DNA of 64,000 nucleotides from VAXT01 sp963850415. GTDB taxonomy: Bacteria; Actinomycetota; Thermoleophilia; Gaiellales; Gaiellaceae. The stretch's first letter is position 1, and the number at the start of each line of letters is the position of its first letter. The notes below the pieces were generated by a model. That model was not told where the DNA came from, did not search any database, and saw nothing but the letters and a program-made list of their open reading frames with translations. Made by a program: the position numbers and the translations under genes. Location of the stretch: assembly GCA_963850415.1 (NCBI GenBank), contig CAWKLE010000002.1, forward strand, positions 740,386-804,385. Reading direction: 5' to 3'. Below are positions 1 to 7,901 of the stretch, one piece after another.

Positions 1-236
1 GTGCGTTACGAGCTTCCCTGGTCTGAGCATGATCGTCCTCCCGTCCTGGACGCCTCGCCTGCTCGTTATGGAGTGTGACCCTGGGAGCGACGCCGATCAA
101 TGGACGGGAGATGGGCGGCCGATGGGTTGTCTCTCGCTGCCCGACTAGGTTCGTCACGGCCGGGCGGTGGGGGTCGAACCCTCGGACGCCGATTAGGGTT
201 GTTACACCTGTCTCGGCCCCGAGGAGGAGCAGGCGG

Positions 237-629
237 ATGACGTGGATCAGGACTCACTGGCTCGCTATTGCGGTTGCTGGAGCCCTGTTCGTTGTTGGTG
301 TTGCCGTTGGTGCGCTCGGAGGGTTGAGCGAGTCCACCACCCAGACGAGGACCGTTGCCAAGACACAGATCAAGACTGTCGTGCCAGCCGAAGACTTCCG
401 GGGCAACGGGACTGTCCATGTGGGCACGGAGGTCGTGCCCGGAACGTACCGTGCTCCTGCCCCCATGTACGGGACGTCCTGCTACTGGGAGCGGCTGCGC
501 AACTTGCCCGGGGCCAAGGCGGTCATCGCCACCGGCTACGCGACAACAGGCCCGGCAATCATCAAGGTCGCCCCGAGCGATTACGAGGTTGTGACCTCCG
601 GTTGTCCGACATTTCACAGGATCAGGTAA
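237..629 (+). CDS. Small membrane-anchored exported protein
   Basis: A 130-residue protein with one hydrophobic segment (about residues 8-27) followed by an extracytoplasmic domain. The domain has a V-P-G-T-Y-R-A-P stretch, a C-Y-W-E-R-L motif and a late T-S-G-C motif; the two cysteines could form a disulfide. I recognise this arrangement from small secreted actinobacterial proteins of unknown function, often repeated in cell-wall-associated proteins. I chose the ATG at 237 because GAGGAGGAG lies about 7 bases upstream and the hydrophobic segment follows at once. The frame stays open further upstream, but that extension runs through a tRNA-like stretch and has no signal character. The role is unknown; the protein call is fairly sure. 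Confidence 0.75.
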   Translation: MTWIRTHWLAIAVAGALFVVGVAVGALGGLSESTTQTRTVAKTQIKTVVPAEDFRGNGTVHVGTEVVPGTYRAPAPMYGTSCYWERLRNLPGAKAVIATGYATTGPAIIKVAPSDYEVVTSGCPTFHRIR

Positions 630-655
630 AGGGCCGACCACTAGGGGCCGCGCAG

Positions 656-698
656 ACGCTTCGGGCCGTGGCCGAGCGAGCGACTAGGCGGCGACGGG
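656..698 (+). pseudogene. Fragment of a decayed gene, matching 40113-40155
   Basis: These 43 bases match 40113-40155 at 37 positions by eye. Read in the matching frame both encode a tail of the form T-L-x-A-(V/M)-A-E-R-A-T-x-R-R-R. Here the stretch follows the stop of the preceding gene with no start codon or ribosome site of its own, so it is probably the relic 3' end of the same gene family. Confidence 0.4.
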
Positions 699-739
699 AA
701 CTCCGCACCTTTGGAACTGGGTCTAGTCTTCGCCGTTAG

Positions 740-895
740 GTGAGTCGGGAGCCGACAGAGAAGGCCGCCGAGGAGGAGCCGCATCAGATGGGACCGGAGG
801 AGCGGCTGTTCCGGGCACGTCAGAGCTGGCCGGTCTACACCATCTTCGTGATCAGCGTGATCGTGGCCGTGACCCTGATCCTCGCCAGCCGCTAG
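740..895 (+). CDS. Short single-helix membrane peptide
   Basis: A 51-residue ORF with an acidic N-terminal part (residues 1-17) and one hydrophobic helix near the C-terminus (about residues 33-49), ending A-S-R. The start is uncertain. GTG at 740 gives the longer form. The ATG at 788 gives 35 residues, has GAGGAGGAG about ten bases upstream, and may be the real start. Either form would be a one-pass membrane peptide. I recognise no family. It is not co-directional with a near neighbour that suggests a role. Confidence 0.45.
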   Translation: MSREPTEKAAEEEPHQMGPEERLFRARQSWPVYTIFVISVIVAVTLILASR

Positions 896-1097
896 CCCGC
901 CCCGAGGCCCGTGCTGCGGCGCGGCGCGTACAAGGGAAACCCCCGATGGGGTAGGAGGCGCCGTAATCCAGCATCGCGGCAGTTTGCGGTCACGCCCTCG
1001 AGGGGATCGCATCGTGCCCCAGTTTTGCCCCAGTCCGCCCCAGCGTCTAGCGGTCTTGAGCGGTTTCAAGCGGTAAACGGGCGGCGCCCCTGAGACG

Positions 1098-1127
1098 CCG
1101 AAACCCGCCTAGTGGAGCGGGTTTCGG
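1098..1127. terminator. Hairpin next to tRNA-Gly
   Basis: A perfect 11-bp stem (1098-1108 with 1117-1127) and an 8-base loop. It lies just downstream of the minus-strand tRNA-Gly and probably ends that transcript. There is no strong T-run on either side. The remainder of 896-1141 holds nothing I can support. Confidence 0.6.
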
Positions 1128-1141
1128 CTTGGTCACGCCTT

Positions 1142-1214
1142 AGCGGACGACGGGGTTCGAACCCGCGACCCTCAGCTTGGGAAGCTGATGCTCTACCAAC
1201 TGAGCTACGTCCGC
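1142..1214 (-). tRNA. tRNA-Gly (anticodon CCC)
   Basis: The minus strand folds into a complete cloverleaf: 7-bp acceptor GCGGACG/CGTCCGC, D-arm GCTC/GAGC, anticodon stem TCAGC/GCTGA with loop TTCCCAA, and T-arm GCGGG-TTCGAAC-CCCGT. The anticodon CCC reads GGG glycine codons. The discriminator base is U and CCA is not encoded. Confidence 0.97.
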
Positions 1215-1246
1215 GTCGCTGTCAACGATAGCGTTATCGGAGCCGA

Positions 1247-1573
1247 ATGAAACGCGTCGCGCCTCTCGTTGTAATCGCTCTCCTGGTCGCCGGTTGTGGC
1301 GGCCACAAGCAGTCGAAGGCCGAGCGGGCCGCGATGAACGCCGAGTTCGCACAGATCGACTGGAAGATCTCGAACTGGACGATGGGCCCCGGCTACGCCG
1401 ATCAGAACGGCCTCGAGCAGCTCACGCACCGCTACGTCGCCGCCACGCGAAAGTACAAGGACGCGCTCGGCGACAAGGAAGTCAAGCGGCGCCTGGCCGT
1501 CGAGGCGAATCAACTCGCGCCCTGGTGCCCGCCGTGTGTGGACGTCATCCGCCGCGAGCTGAAATCGGAATAA
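1247..1573 (+). CDS. Lipoprotein, first of a tandem pair
   Basis: A 108-residue protein with a short lipoprotein signal peptide whose lipobox is L-V-A-G-C, so lipidation would fall on Cys17. The mature part is mostly helical and charged and ends with a conserved W-C-x-P-C pattern (P-W-C-P-P-C) about 13 residues from the end. The next gene has the same layout: lipobox, helical body with a Q-L-T-x-x-Y segment, then W-C-L-P-C. The two are therefore tandem paralogues of an unrecognised family. The CxxC could bind metal or be redox-active, but there is no thioredoxin fold to support that. The pair runs divergently from tRNA-Gly. Confidence 0.8.
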   Translation: MKRVAPLVVIALLVAGCGGHKQSKAERAAMNAEFAQIDWKISNWTMGPGYADQNGLEQLTHRYVAATRKYKDALGDKEVKRRLAVEANQLAPWCPPCVDVIRRELKSE

Positions 1574-1623
1574 CCTCGCGCGACCAACCGAGCAACGCTC
1601 GCAGTCGTCTCAACAGGAGCGCA

Positions 1624-1956
1624 TTGAAGAGCCTGACCCCACTTCTCTTGCTCGCCGTTCTGGTCGCCGGTTGCGGCGAGAAGCGGCATCATCAGACCGC
1701 GGCGGAGCGGGTCAAGATGCAGAACGAGTTCGGGCAGGCCATGGTGAACTTCGGCGAGGCGACAAAGGGCTCCGGCCCTGCCGACGAGACGGTCATGGAG
1801 CAATTGACCAAGCAGTACATCGCTCTCACCCGCAAGTACGCGGATGAGATCGGGACCGCCCAGGCCAAACAGCGGCTCACGGACGCGCTTCCCCAGGTCC
1901 AGCCGTGGTGCCTTCCCTGCGGGGTGACGCTCCTGCGCGAGCGCGCGAAGTACTGA
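1624..1956 (+). CDS. Lipoprotein, second of a tandem pair
   Basis: A 110-residue paralogue of the preceding lipoprotein. The TTG at 1624 is chosen because AGGAG ends four bases before it and it gives M-K-S-L at the head of a canonical lipoprotein signal with the L-V-A-G-C lipobox (Cys17). It shares with its neighbour the A-E-R-x-x-M-x-x-E-F segment, the (Q/E)-Q-L-T-x-x-Y-(V/I)-A-x-T-R-K-Y segment and the W-C-x-P-C tail. The gap between the genes is about 50 bases, so they are probably co-transcribed. The function is unknown. An ORF in another frame that joins both regions is a shadow. Confidence 0.75.
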   Translation: MKSLTPLLLLAVLVAGCGEKRHHQTAAERVKMQNEFGQAMVNFGEATKGSGPADETVMEQLTKQYIALTRKYADEIGTAQAKQRLTDALPQVQPWCLPCGVTLLRERAKY

Positions 1957-2005
1957 ATCTCCGCGAGCGGACATAATCTCGGCGACGAGACCAAGGAGGA
2001 CCGAC

Positions 2006-3040
2006 ATGGCGACGATGGCCGAGACACAGACTCTGGAGGAGATCGCGCGAGCGCTCGTCGCGCCGGGCAAGGGGATCCTGGCCGCGGACGAGAGCGACGG
2101 GACGATCAAGAAGCGCTTCGACTCGATCGGCGCCGAGTCGACCGAGGAGAACCGGCGCGCCTACCGCGACCTCCTCTTCACGACCGCCGGCGTCGAGGAG
2201 CACATCAGCGGCGTCATCCTCTTCGACGAGACGATCCGCCAGAGCGCCTCGGACGGGACGCCGTTCCCGAAGCTCCTCGAGAGCCGCGGGATCATCCCCG
2301 GGATCAAGGTCGACAAGGGCGCGAAGGCGCTCGCCGGTGCCGAGGGCGAGACCGTCACCGAGGGCCTCGACGGGCTGCGCGAACGGCTCCAGGAGTACTA
2401 CGAGCTGGGCGCGCGGTTCACGAAGTGGCGCGCGGTGATCTCGATCGGCGACGGCATCCCGAGCGATTACTGCCTCTGGACGAACGCGCACGCGCTGGCC
2501 CGGTTCGCGGCCCTGTCGCAGGAGTCCGGTCTCGTCCCGATCGTCGAGCCCGAGGTGCTGATGGACGGCGGGCACTCGATCGACGAGTCGTACCGCGTCA
2601 CCGATCGCATGCTGCAGGCGCTCTACACCGAGCTGTTCGACCAGCGGGTCGTGCGTGAGGGATCGCTGCTGAAGACGAACATGGTCGTCTCCGGCTACGA
2701 CGCGTCCGAGCAGGCGGACATCGACACGGTCGCCGACACGACGATCAAGTGCCTGAAGAACACGTGTCCCGGCTCGGTTCCCGGAGTGGTCTTCCTCTCG
2801 GGCGGGATGTCCGACGAGGACGCGACCGCGCGGCTGAACGCGATGAACCAGCGCGGCCCGCATCCGTGGGAGCTCTCGTTCTCCTACGGGCGCGCGCTGC
2901 AGGCGCCGGCCCTGAAGGCCTGGGGCGGCGACCCTAACAAGGTGGAAGAAGCGCAAAAGGCGTTCTACCGGCGGGCGAAGTTCAACGGCGCGGCGCGCTC
3001 CGGCTCGTACGCGCCCGAATGGGAGACCGCGGTCGCTTAA
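2006..3040 (+). CDS. Class I fructose-bisphosphate aldolase
   Basis: A 344-residue Schiff-base aldolase that interconverts fructose-1,6-bisphosphate with DHAP and glyceraldehyde-3-phosphate in the cytoplasm. Family hallmarks are K-G-I-L-A-A-D-E-S near residue 22, I-P-G-I-K-V-D-K-G, the Schiff-base lysine K223 in L-L-K-T-N-M-V, the phosphate-binding F-L-S-G-G-M-S, and the late W-E-L-S-F-S-Y-G-R-A-L-Q. Length matches animal- and plant-type class I aldolases. The ATG at 2006 has AAGGAGGA just upstream. It faces GlpX, 0.3 kb downstream on the other strand, so aldolase and bisphosphatase for gluconeogenesis sit together. A SnoaL-like ORF follows within about 40 bases. Confidence 0.95.
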   Translation: MATMAETQTLEEIARALVAPGKGILAADESDGTIKKRFDSIGAESTEENRRAYRDLLFTTAGVEEHISGVILFDETIRQSASDGTPFPKLLESRGIIPGIKVDKGAKALAGAEGETVTEGLDGLRERLQEYYELGARFTKWRAVISIGDGIPSDYCLWTNAHALARFAALSQESGLVPIVEPEVLMDGGHSIDESYRVTDRMLQALYTELFDQRVVREGSLLKTNMVVSGYDASEQADIDTVADTTIKCLKNTCPGSVPGVVFLSGGMSDEDATARLNAMNQRGPHPWELSFSYGRALQAPALKAWGGDPNKVEEAQKAFYRRAKFNGAARSGSYAPEWETAVA

Positions 3041-3083
3041 CCAGGAGATCCTCGACTCGCCCGTCGAACGCTTCAACGAGGGC

Positions 3084-3371
3084 GTGCGCAGCGGCGATTT
3101 CTCGCGCATGCTCGATCAGTTCACGGAGGACGCGGAGCTCGCATTTGAAGGCGTTCCGGTCGGGCCGTTCCGGGGCAAGCCGGCGATCGAGCGGGCCTAT
3201 GCGGAACAGCCGCCGGACGACGAGATCGTGATCCTGCGGACGCGTGAGTCGGGCGACGATCTCGTCGTAGCGGACTACGCGTGGCGCGCGGAACCCGCCG
3301 CGCGGGCGGGCTCGATGATCCTGCGGCTGCGCGACGCCGAGATCGACCGGCTACTCGTCACCTTCGGCTAG
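3084..3371 (+). CDS. SnoaL-like / NTF2-fold protein
   Basis: At least 95 residues, with the pattern of small SnoaL-like proteins: R-S-G-D-F-x-x-M-L-D-Q-F-x-x-D-A-E-L, then G-P-F-x-G-K-x-A-I-x-x-A-Y and a C-terminal beta-sheet region. Such proteins bind small molecules or act as polyketide-type isomerases; the substrate is not predictable. GTG 3084 is the first usual start codon, but family-like sequence (V-E-R-F-N-E-G) continues upstream in frame to about 3048, directly behind an AGGAG at 3043-3047. No ATG, GTG or TTG exists in that extension, so the true N-terminus is unclear. The stop lies directly beside the stop of the opposing glpX. Confidence 0.7.
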   Translation: MRSGDFSRMLDQFTEDAELAFEGVPVGPFRGKPAIERAYAEQPPDDEIVILRTRESGDDLVVADYAWRAEPAARAGSMILRLRDAEIDRLLVTFG

Positions 3372-4397
3372 CTAGCGGGCGTACCGGCCGCCGGAGAGCG
3401 CTTCCAGCTTCCCGAAGGAGTGGAACGCCTCGACGCGGCGCACCGTCCCGGAGCGCGATCGCATGACGATCGAGTCCGTGACCGCCCCGTCGGGCGTGTA
3501 GCGCACGCCGCGCAGCAGCGCGCCGGTCGTGACGCCTGTTGCCGCGAAGAACACGTCGTCGCCGCCGACGAGGTCGTCGGTCGTCAGCACCCGGTCGAGG
3601 TCGAAGCCCGCATCGAGCAACTGCTGCCGCTCGGCGTCGTCGCGGGGCCAGAGCTTGCCCTGAAGCGCTCCCCCGACGCATTTGAGCGCGGACGCGGAGA
3701 GCACGCCCTCCGGAGTGCCGCCGATCCCCATCAGGAGATCGACGCCGCTCTCGGGTCGGGCCGCCGCGATCGAGGGCGCGACATCGCCGTCCGAGATCAG
3801 CAGCAGCTTCGCCTCGACCGCCCGCAAGGCCGCGATCAGGTCCGCGTGACGATCGCGTTCGAGGACGACGACCGTGACGTCGCTCGGCTTCACGCCCTTC
3901 GCCTTCGCGACGCGCTTGACGTTCTCTGCCGGCGGCGCCTCGATGTCGATCACGTCCGTGGACTCGGGCCCGCAGGCGATCTTGTCCATGTAGACGGCGG
4001 CACCGGGGAAGAACATCGTCCCGCGCTCTGCGCAGGCGATCGTGGCGAGCGCGTTCGGCTGGCCCTTCGCCGTGAGGTTCGTCCCCTCGAGCGGGTCGAC
4101 TGCGACGTCCACCTCGGGCCCGGTGCCCGAGCCGACTTCCTCGCCGTTGAAGAGCATCGGCGCCTCGTCCTTCTCGCCCTCGCCGATCACGACGACGCCG
4201 GCCATCGTGGTCGTGTCGAGCATGAGGCGCATGCCGTCGACCGCCGCCTGGTCGGCCGAGATCTTGTCGCCGCGCCCGACCCAGCGGCCCGCCGACATCG
4301 CCGCCGACTCGGTCACGCGCACGAGCTCGAGCGCGAGGTTGCGGTCGGGAGCGCTGCCTGGAACCGTCGAGACGGGGCTTTCCACGCCCTCGGTCAC
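3372..4397 (-). CDS. glpX: Fructose-1,6-bisphosphatase class II (GlpX)
   Basis: A 341-residue GlpX-type phosphatase that hydrolyses fructose-1,6-bisphosphate to fructose-6-phosphate, the committed gluconeogenic step; some homologues also act on sedoheptulose-1,7-bisphosphate. It shows the GlpX metal and phosphate signatures G-E-G-E-K-D-E-A-P (72-80) and D-P-L-E-G-T (101-106), plus the M-G-I-G-G-T-P-E-G segment. Full length for the family. Convergent with the class I aldolase unit, with stop codons abutting. The ATG at 4397 fits the family N-terminus. Confidence 0.95.
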   Translation of the reverse strand: MTEGVESPVSTVPGSAPDRNLALELVRVTESAAMSAGRWVGRGDKISADQAAVDGMRLMLDTTTMAGVVVIGEGEKDEAPMLFNGEEVGSGTGPEVDVAVDPLEGTNLTAKGQPNALATIACAERGTMFFPGAAVYMDKIACGPESTDVIDIEAPPAENVKRVAKAKGVKPSDVTVVVLERDRHADLIAALRAVEAKLLLISDGDVAPSIAAARPESGVDLLMGIGGTPEGVLSASALKCVGGALQGKLWPRDDAERQQLLDAGFDLDRVLTTDDLVGGDDVFFAATGVTTGALLRGVRYTPDGAVTDSIVMRSRSGTVRRVEAFHSFGKLEALSGGRYAR

Positions 4398-4406
4398 GGG
4401 CGCATC

Positions 4407-5164
4407 CTACTGCGAGTGCTCGCGCAGGAAGTCGAAGACGAGCGCGTTGACGCGCGACTTGTACGGCGCGTGGTACAGCAGGTCCCAGCCGTGCCAGTCC
4501 TCGGGGTAGACGACGAGCCGCTTGTTCTTGGAGCCGGCGGCACGTACGAGGCGCCTGTTGTCCGCGACCGACGAATAGCCGTCGCTCCGGGCGATGAGCA
4601 CGAGCAGCGGCGCCTCGATCTTCGGCGCGGCCTGCATCGCGCCGAGCAGCTGTGGCTCACCCGACAGGCTGATCACACCGGCCGGTTGCGGGTCGACCTC
4701 GGGTGCGGCAGCCAGGACGGCAGCGCCGCCGAAGGACCCGCCGACGAGGAAGACCTTTTTCGCACCGAGGCGCCGCAGCTCCGCCGCGGCAGCCACGACG
4801 TCGAGATCGTTCCTCGTCGCCTTGGCGCCGAACTGAGCGGCTGACGCGCCCGACCCGCGGAAGTCGAAGGCGAACGCGCGGTACCCTTGTCGGCGAGCGT
4901 CTTCGCGAACGGCAGCCAGGGACAGAGATCCGACGGAGACTCGTGCGCGAGCACGACTCCGACGTCGCCGTCACCGACCTCCGCTCGGTCGAGAAGCGAG
5001 CCGTCGCTGGCCCGGAACCAGACCCGCTTCGCAGTCACGCCCTGCGCGTCCGCGCCGCAGCGGCTGGCGAGCGTGGGCGGAGGCTGCTTCGGAAGGCTCT
5101 GCTTCGAGCCGCCGCCGCAGCCGGCGGCAAGCATGGCCAGTGGGACGAGCCACGCAAGCCGCAT
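4407..5164 (-). pseudogene. Alpha/beta hydrolase lipoprotein, frameshifted
   Basis: Two reading frames together encode one alpha/beta hydrolase of about 252 residues. The first frame (5164 to about 4886) gives a lipoprotein signal with lipobox L-A-A-G-C and an N-terminal fold ending A-D-K-G. The second frame resumes with Y-R-A-F-A-F-D-F-R-G-S-G and carries the triad: the serine of G-G-S-F-G-G, the aspartate of A-R-S-D-G and the histidine of W-H-G-W. One base is missing, most simply a G from the GGG run (minus strand) at 4884-4886. The start ATG overlaps the TGA of the upstream gene by one base (TGATG). It may be a pseudogene or a homopolymer error, since both halves keep all motifs. Confidence 0.75.
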
Positions 5165-6393
5165 CAGAGCGAATTGTCGAAGAAGCGAAGCACTCGCCGC
5201 TCGTACTCCTGGGGGTGCTCCGCAAGGCCGCGCGTGTGGCCCGCGTCCACTCGCCAGAGCGCGTCCAGGTTCCCGTAGGCAGCCGCGTACTTCCGATTCA
5301 CGACCGGCTCCCCGAGCTCGTTCGATGCGATGAAGAGGGCCGGCTTGGGCGCGATCTGCCGCGCGAGATCCACGAGCGGCTTCCCTGGGAGACTCTGATC
5401 GAAAGCCGCGATCGTCCCGTAGGCGACCGCCCAGTATGGGATCCCCATGATCGCGTCCGACGCCTTCAGATGGCTGACGTCCGCCAGCGAACGAGTCGTC
5501 GAGCCGTCGAGCACGACAGCCTTCAGCCGCGGGTCCTTCGCCGCAGCCTCCAGCAGGACATCGGCTCCCGTGGACAGGCCCAACCCTCCGATTCGGCCGC
5601 GATGGACGTCCTTGCGCTGCGACAGGAAGTCGAGCGCAGCGCTGACGTCCGCCTGCCAGGTCCAGCCCTGCGCGTTCGGGCTGCCCTCGCTCTCCCCGCG
5701 ACCCCGAGCGTCGTAGAGCAGGACTCCGTAGCCGTGCCGCGCGAGCATCGCGGCGTGTCTCCGGGCGCCGCGGCGGTCCCCGCCGCCTCCGTGGACGACA
5801 ACGATCGCGGCTCCGTTCTCCGACGGCACGTACCACCCTGCTAGGTCGAGGCCGTCCGGCGTATGAAGCGTGACCGTCTCGTGGGGCGTCGGGAACGCGG
5901 ACTCCGGAATCGCCTGCCCGGGCTTCCGGGTCTGCGCGACGCCGACTGCGATCGGAAGGCTGACGAACAGGACCAGGACGATCGCGAGGATCGCAGTCAG
6001 CCCCCAGCGGCCGATTCTCCGCGGCCAGGACCGAGCTCCCGGCCGCGAGAGCATCGCGAGCACTGCAGCGGCGACGAATGCGGCCGTAGCCGGGATGAGG
6101 AGGAACCCCGTGTAATCCGATCCGTGGGTGCCGTTCCACCTCGCATCCATGACGTGCATCGCCGCGCCGGTCCCTGCGAGCGGCACGAAGACGAACCCGA
6201 GCAGCGCGCGGACGACCGCGGGCAGGCGGGGATAGAAGACCGCGACGCCGGCCACAGCCGCCGCCAGGGCGAGCACCGACCAGTGATCGCCTACGTGCGT
6301 TCCGGCCGGAGGATCGAGCAGCGCCTCGTCCACGAAGTGCAGCACGACCACGGCGGCAGCGCTGCGGAAGAGAATCGTCTCGAGGCGGTTCAC
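5164..6393 (-). CDS. Membrane-anchored alpha/beta hydrolase
   Basis: A 409-residue protein with an N-terminal membrane part of about five helices (residues 1-155) followed by an alpha/beta hydrolase domain. The domain has V-V-H-G-G-G-G (oxyanion region), D-A-R-G-R-G-E-S, the nucleophile elbow G-L-S-T-G and a late D-A-G-H-T histidine. The fold resembles dienelactone-hydrolase and acyl-peptidase relatives; the substrate is unknown. The GTG start overlaps the argS stop by four bases (GTGA), and its own stop overlaps the next hydrolase start (TGATG). Translational coupling through this cluster is therefore likely. The helices suggest an active site facing outward, which is an inference. Confidence 0.85.
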   Translation of the reverse strand: MNRLETILFRSAAAVVVLHFVDEALLDPPAGTHVGDHWSVLALAAAVAGVAVFYPRLPAVVRALLGFVFVPLAGTGAAMHVMDARWNGTHGSDYTGFLLIPATAAFVAAAVLAMLSRPGARSWPRRIGRWGLTAILAIVLVLFVSLPIAVGVAQTRKPGQAIPESAFPTPHETVTLHTPDGLDLAGWYVPSENGAAIVVVHGGGGDRRGARRHAAMLARHGYGVLLYDARGRGESEGSPNAQGWTWQADVSAALDFLSQRKDVHRGRIGGLGLSTGADVLLEAAAKDPRLKAVVLDGSTTRSLADVSHLKASDAIMGIPYWAVAYGTIAAFDQSLPGKPLVDLARQIAPKPALFIASNELGEPVVNRKYAAAYGNLDALWRVDAGHTRGLAEHPQEYERRVLRFFDNSL

Positions 6394-7901
6394 ATCCGCT
6401 CTGGCGCGTCGACGCCGACGAGGCTCAGGCTGAGCGCGATCACGATCTGTGTCGCCCGGACGAGCGCGAGCCGGAACTCCTGCGCCTCGCTCTCGAGCAC
6501 GCGGTGCTCGTGGTAGAAGCGGTGGAAGTCGTCCGCGACCCGGATCGCGTAGTTCGGCAGCGCGTGCGGCCCGCGCCGCTCGACCGCCTCCTCGACGATC
6601 CCGGGGAACTCGACGAGCCGCTTGATCAGCTCCCTCTCCTCGGCGGCCAGCTCCTCCGGACTTTGTAACAGACTGTTACTTGGTTGGTTCGGGGCGTTGC
6701 GGAGGATGCCCGCGATCCGCGCGTGAGCGTACTGGACGTAGTAGACGGGGTTCTTCTGCGTCTTCTCGGCGGCCAGGTCGACGTCGATGTCGATCGTCTG
6801 GTCGGGCCCGCGGTTGACGAGGTACCAGCGAGCGGCGTCGACGCCGATCTCGTCCACGAAGTCGTCGAGGAAGACGACGTCACCGCGCCGCTTCGAGATC
6901 TTCTTTTGGCGGCCGCCCTGAATCAGGTGGACGAGCTGGTAGAGCAGCACCTCAACCCGCTCCGGGTCGTAGCCGAGCATGCGCGCGATCGCCGCGTACC
7001 ACTGGCGCGTGCCGTGGTGGTCGGCCCCGAGCACGTAGATCGCCCGGTCGAAGCCGCGCTCGAGCTTGTCGACGAGGTAGACGACGTCGGCGGCGCGGTA
7101 GGTGGGCTCGCCGCCCTGCGCCGCGGACCGGATCAGCACACGGTCGTCGTCGTCACCGTACTCCGAAGAGCGTGCCCACACGGCCCCGTCCTTCTCGTAC
7201 GTGTCCAGCCGCGGCAGGAGCTCCGGCAGCCGTTGCGCGAGCTCGCTCTGCAGCGCCCACGAGTCGAAATGGATCCGGAAGCGCTCGAGCGACGCCTCGA
7301 TCCGTTCCAGCATCGTCGGCACCGGGTCGACTTCGAGCGCGGCGAGCTCTGCGATGTACGCGCCCTGGTACCCGTCCTCGGGCGGTTCTTCCCCGCGGCG
7401 CACGGCCTCCACCGAAGCCCGGAAGCGGTCCATCTGCGCGCCGGCGTCGTTGTAGTAGTACTCGCGCTCGACGGTGTGCCCCGCGTGGGCGAGCACACGC
7501 GCCACGGAGTCCCCGTACGCCCCGTTCCGCGCCGACGCGACCGTGACCGGCCCGGTCGGGTTCGCGGACACCATCTCCACCTGCACCCGCTCGACCGGGT
7601 CGACGAACCCGCCGCCGTACCGCTCGCCCGCCTCGAGCACCTCGCCGAGGGCGTCCACGTACCAGGCGGGCGCGAGCCAGAGGTTCACGAACCCAGGCCC
7701 CGCGACCTCGGCCCGCTCGACGAGCGCGTGCGCCGTCGCCTGCTGGGCGAGCTCGTCGGCGATCTCCCGCGGGGAGCGCTTTCGCTCCGGGGCGAGCTGG
7801 AGCGCGGCGTTCGTCGCGAAGTCGCCGTGCTCGGCGCTCGCAGGCCGCTCGAGCTCGAGCCCGAGCTCGGCCTCGAGCCGTTCCAGCGCTCTAGCGGGCA
7901 A
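6390..7901 (-). CDS. argS: Arginyl-tRNA synthetase with altered HIGH motif
   Basis: A 503-residue class I synthetase that charges tRNA-Arg. It has an N-terminal Add1-like segment (about 15-80, including A-G-P-G-F-V-N), a Rossmann catalytic domain, the KMSKS equivalent K-K-I-S-K (333-337) and an anticodon-binding helical domain with the late Y-V-Q-Y-A-H-A-R motif. The segment that normally reads H-(I/L/V)-G-H after S-A-N-P-T-G reads T-V-A-S here (residues 120-123), so both catalytic-site histidines are absent while flanking residues remain. The TTG start lies 11 bases inside the upstream channel gene, and the stop overlaps the next start. Identity is sure; activity is an open question. Confidence 0.93.
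   Translation of the reverse strand: MPARALERLEAELGLELERPASAEHGDFATNAALQLAPERKRSPREIADELAQQATAHALVERAEVAGPGFVNLWLAPAWYVDALGEVLEAGERYGGGFVDPVERVQVEMVSANPTGPVTVASARNGAYGDSVARVLAHAGHTVEREYYYNDAGAQMDRFRASVEAVRRGEEPPEDGYQGAYIAELAALEVDPVPTMLERIEASLERFRIHFDSWALQSELAQRLPELLPRLDTYEKDGAVWARSSEYGDDDDRVLIRSAAQGGEPTYRAADVVYLVDKLERGFDRAIYVLGADHHGTRQWYAAIARMLGYDPERVEVLLYQLVHLIQGGRQKKISKRRGDVVFLDDFVDEIGVDAARWYLVNRGPDQTIDIDVDLAAEKTQKNPVYYVQYAHARIAGILRNAPNQPSNSLLQSPEELAAEERELIKRLVEFPGIVEEAVERRGPHALPNYAIRVADDFHRFYHEHRVLESEAQEFRLALVRATQIVIALSLSLVGVDAPERM

Noticed and set aside
1140..1352. An ORF starting at tRNA-Gly
   Set aside because: Its protein is the translated tRNA (the familiar A-G-S-N-P-V pattern) and not a gene.
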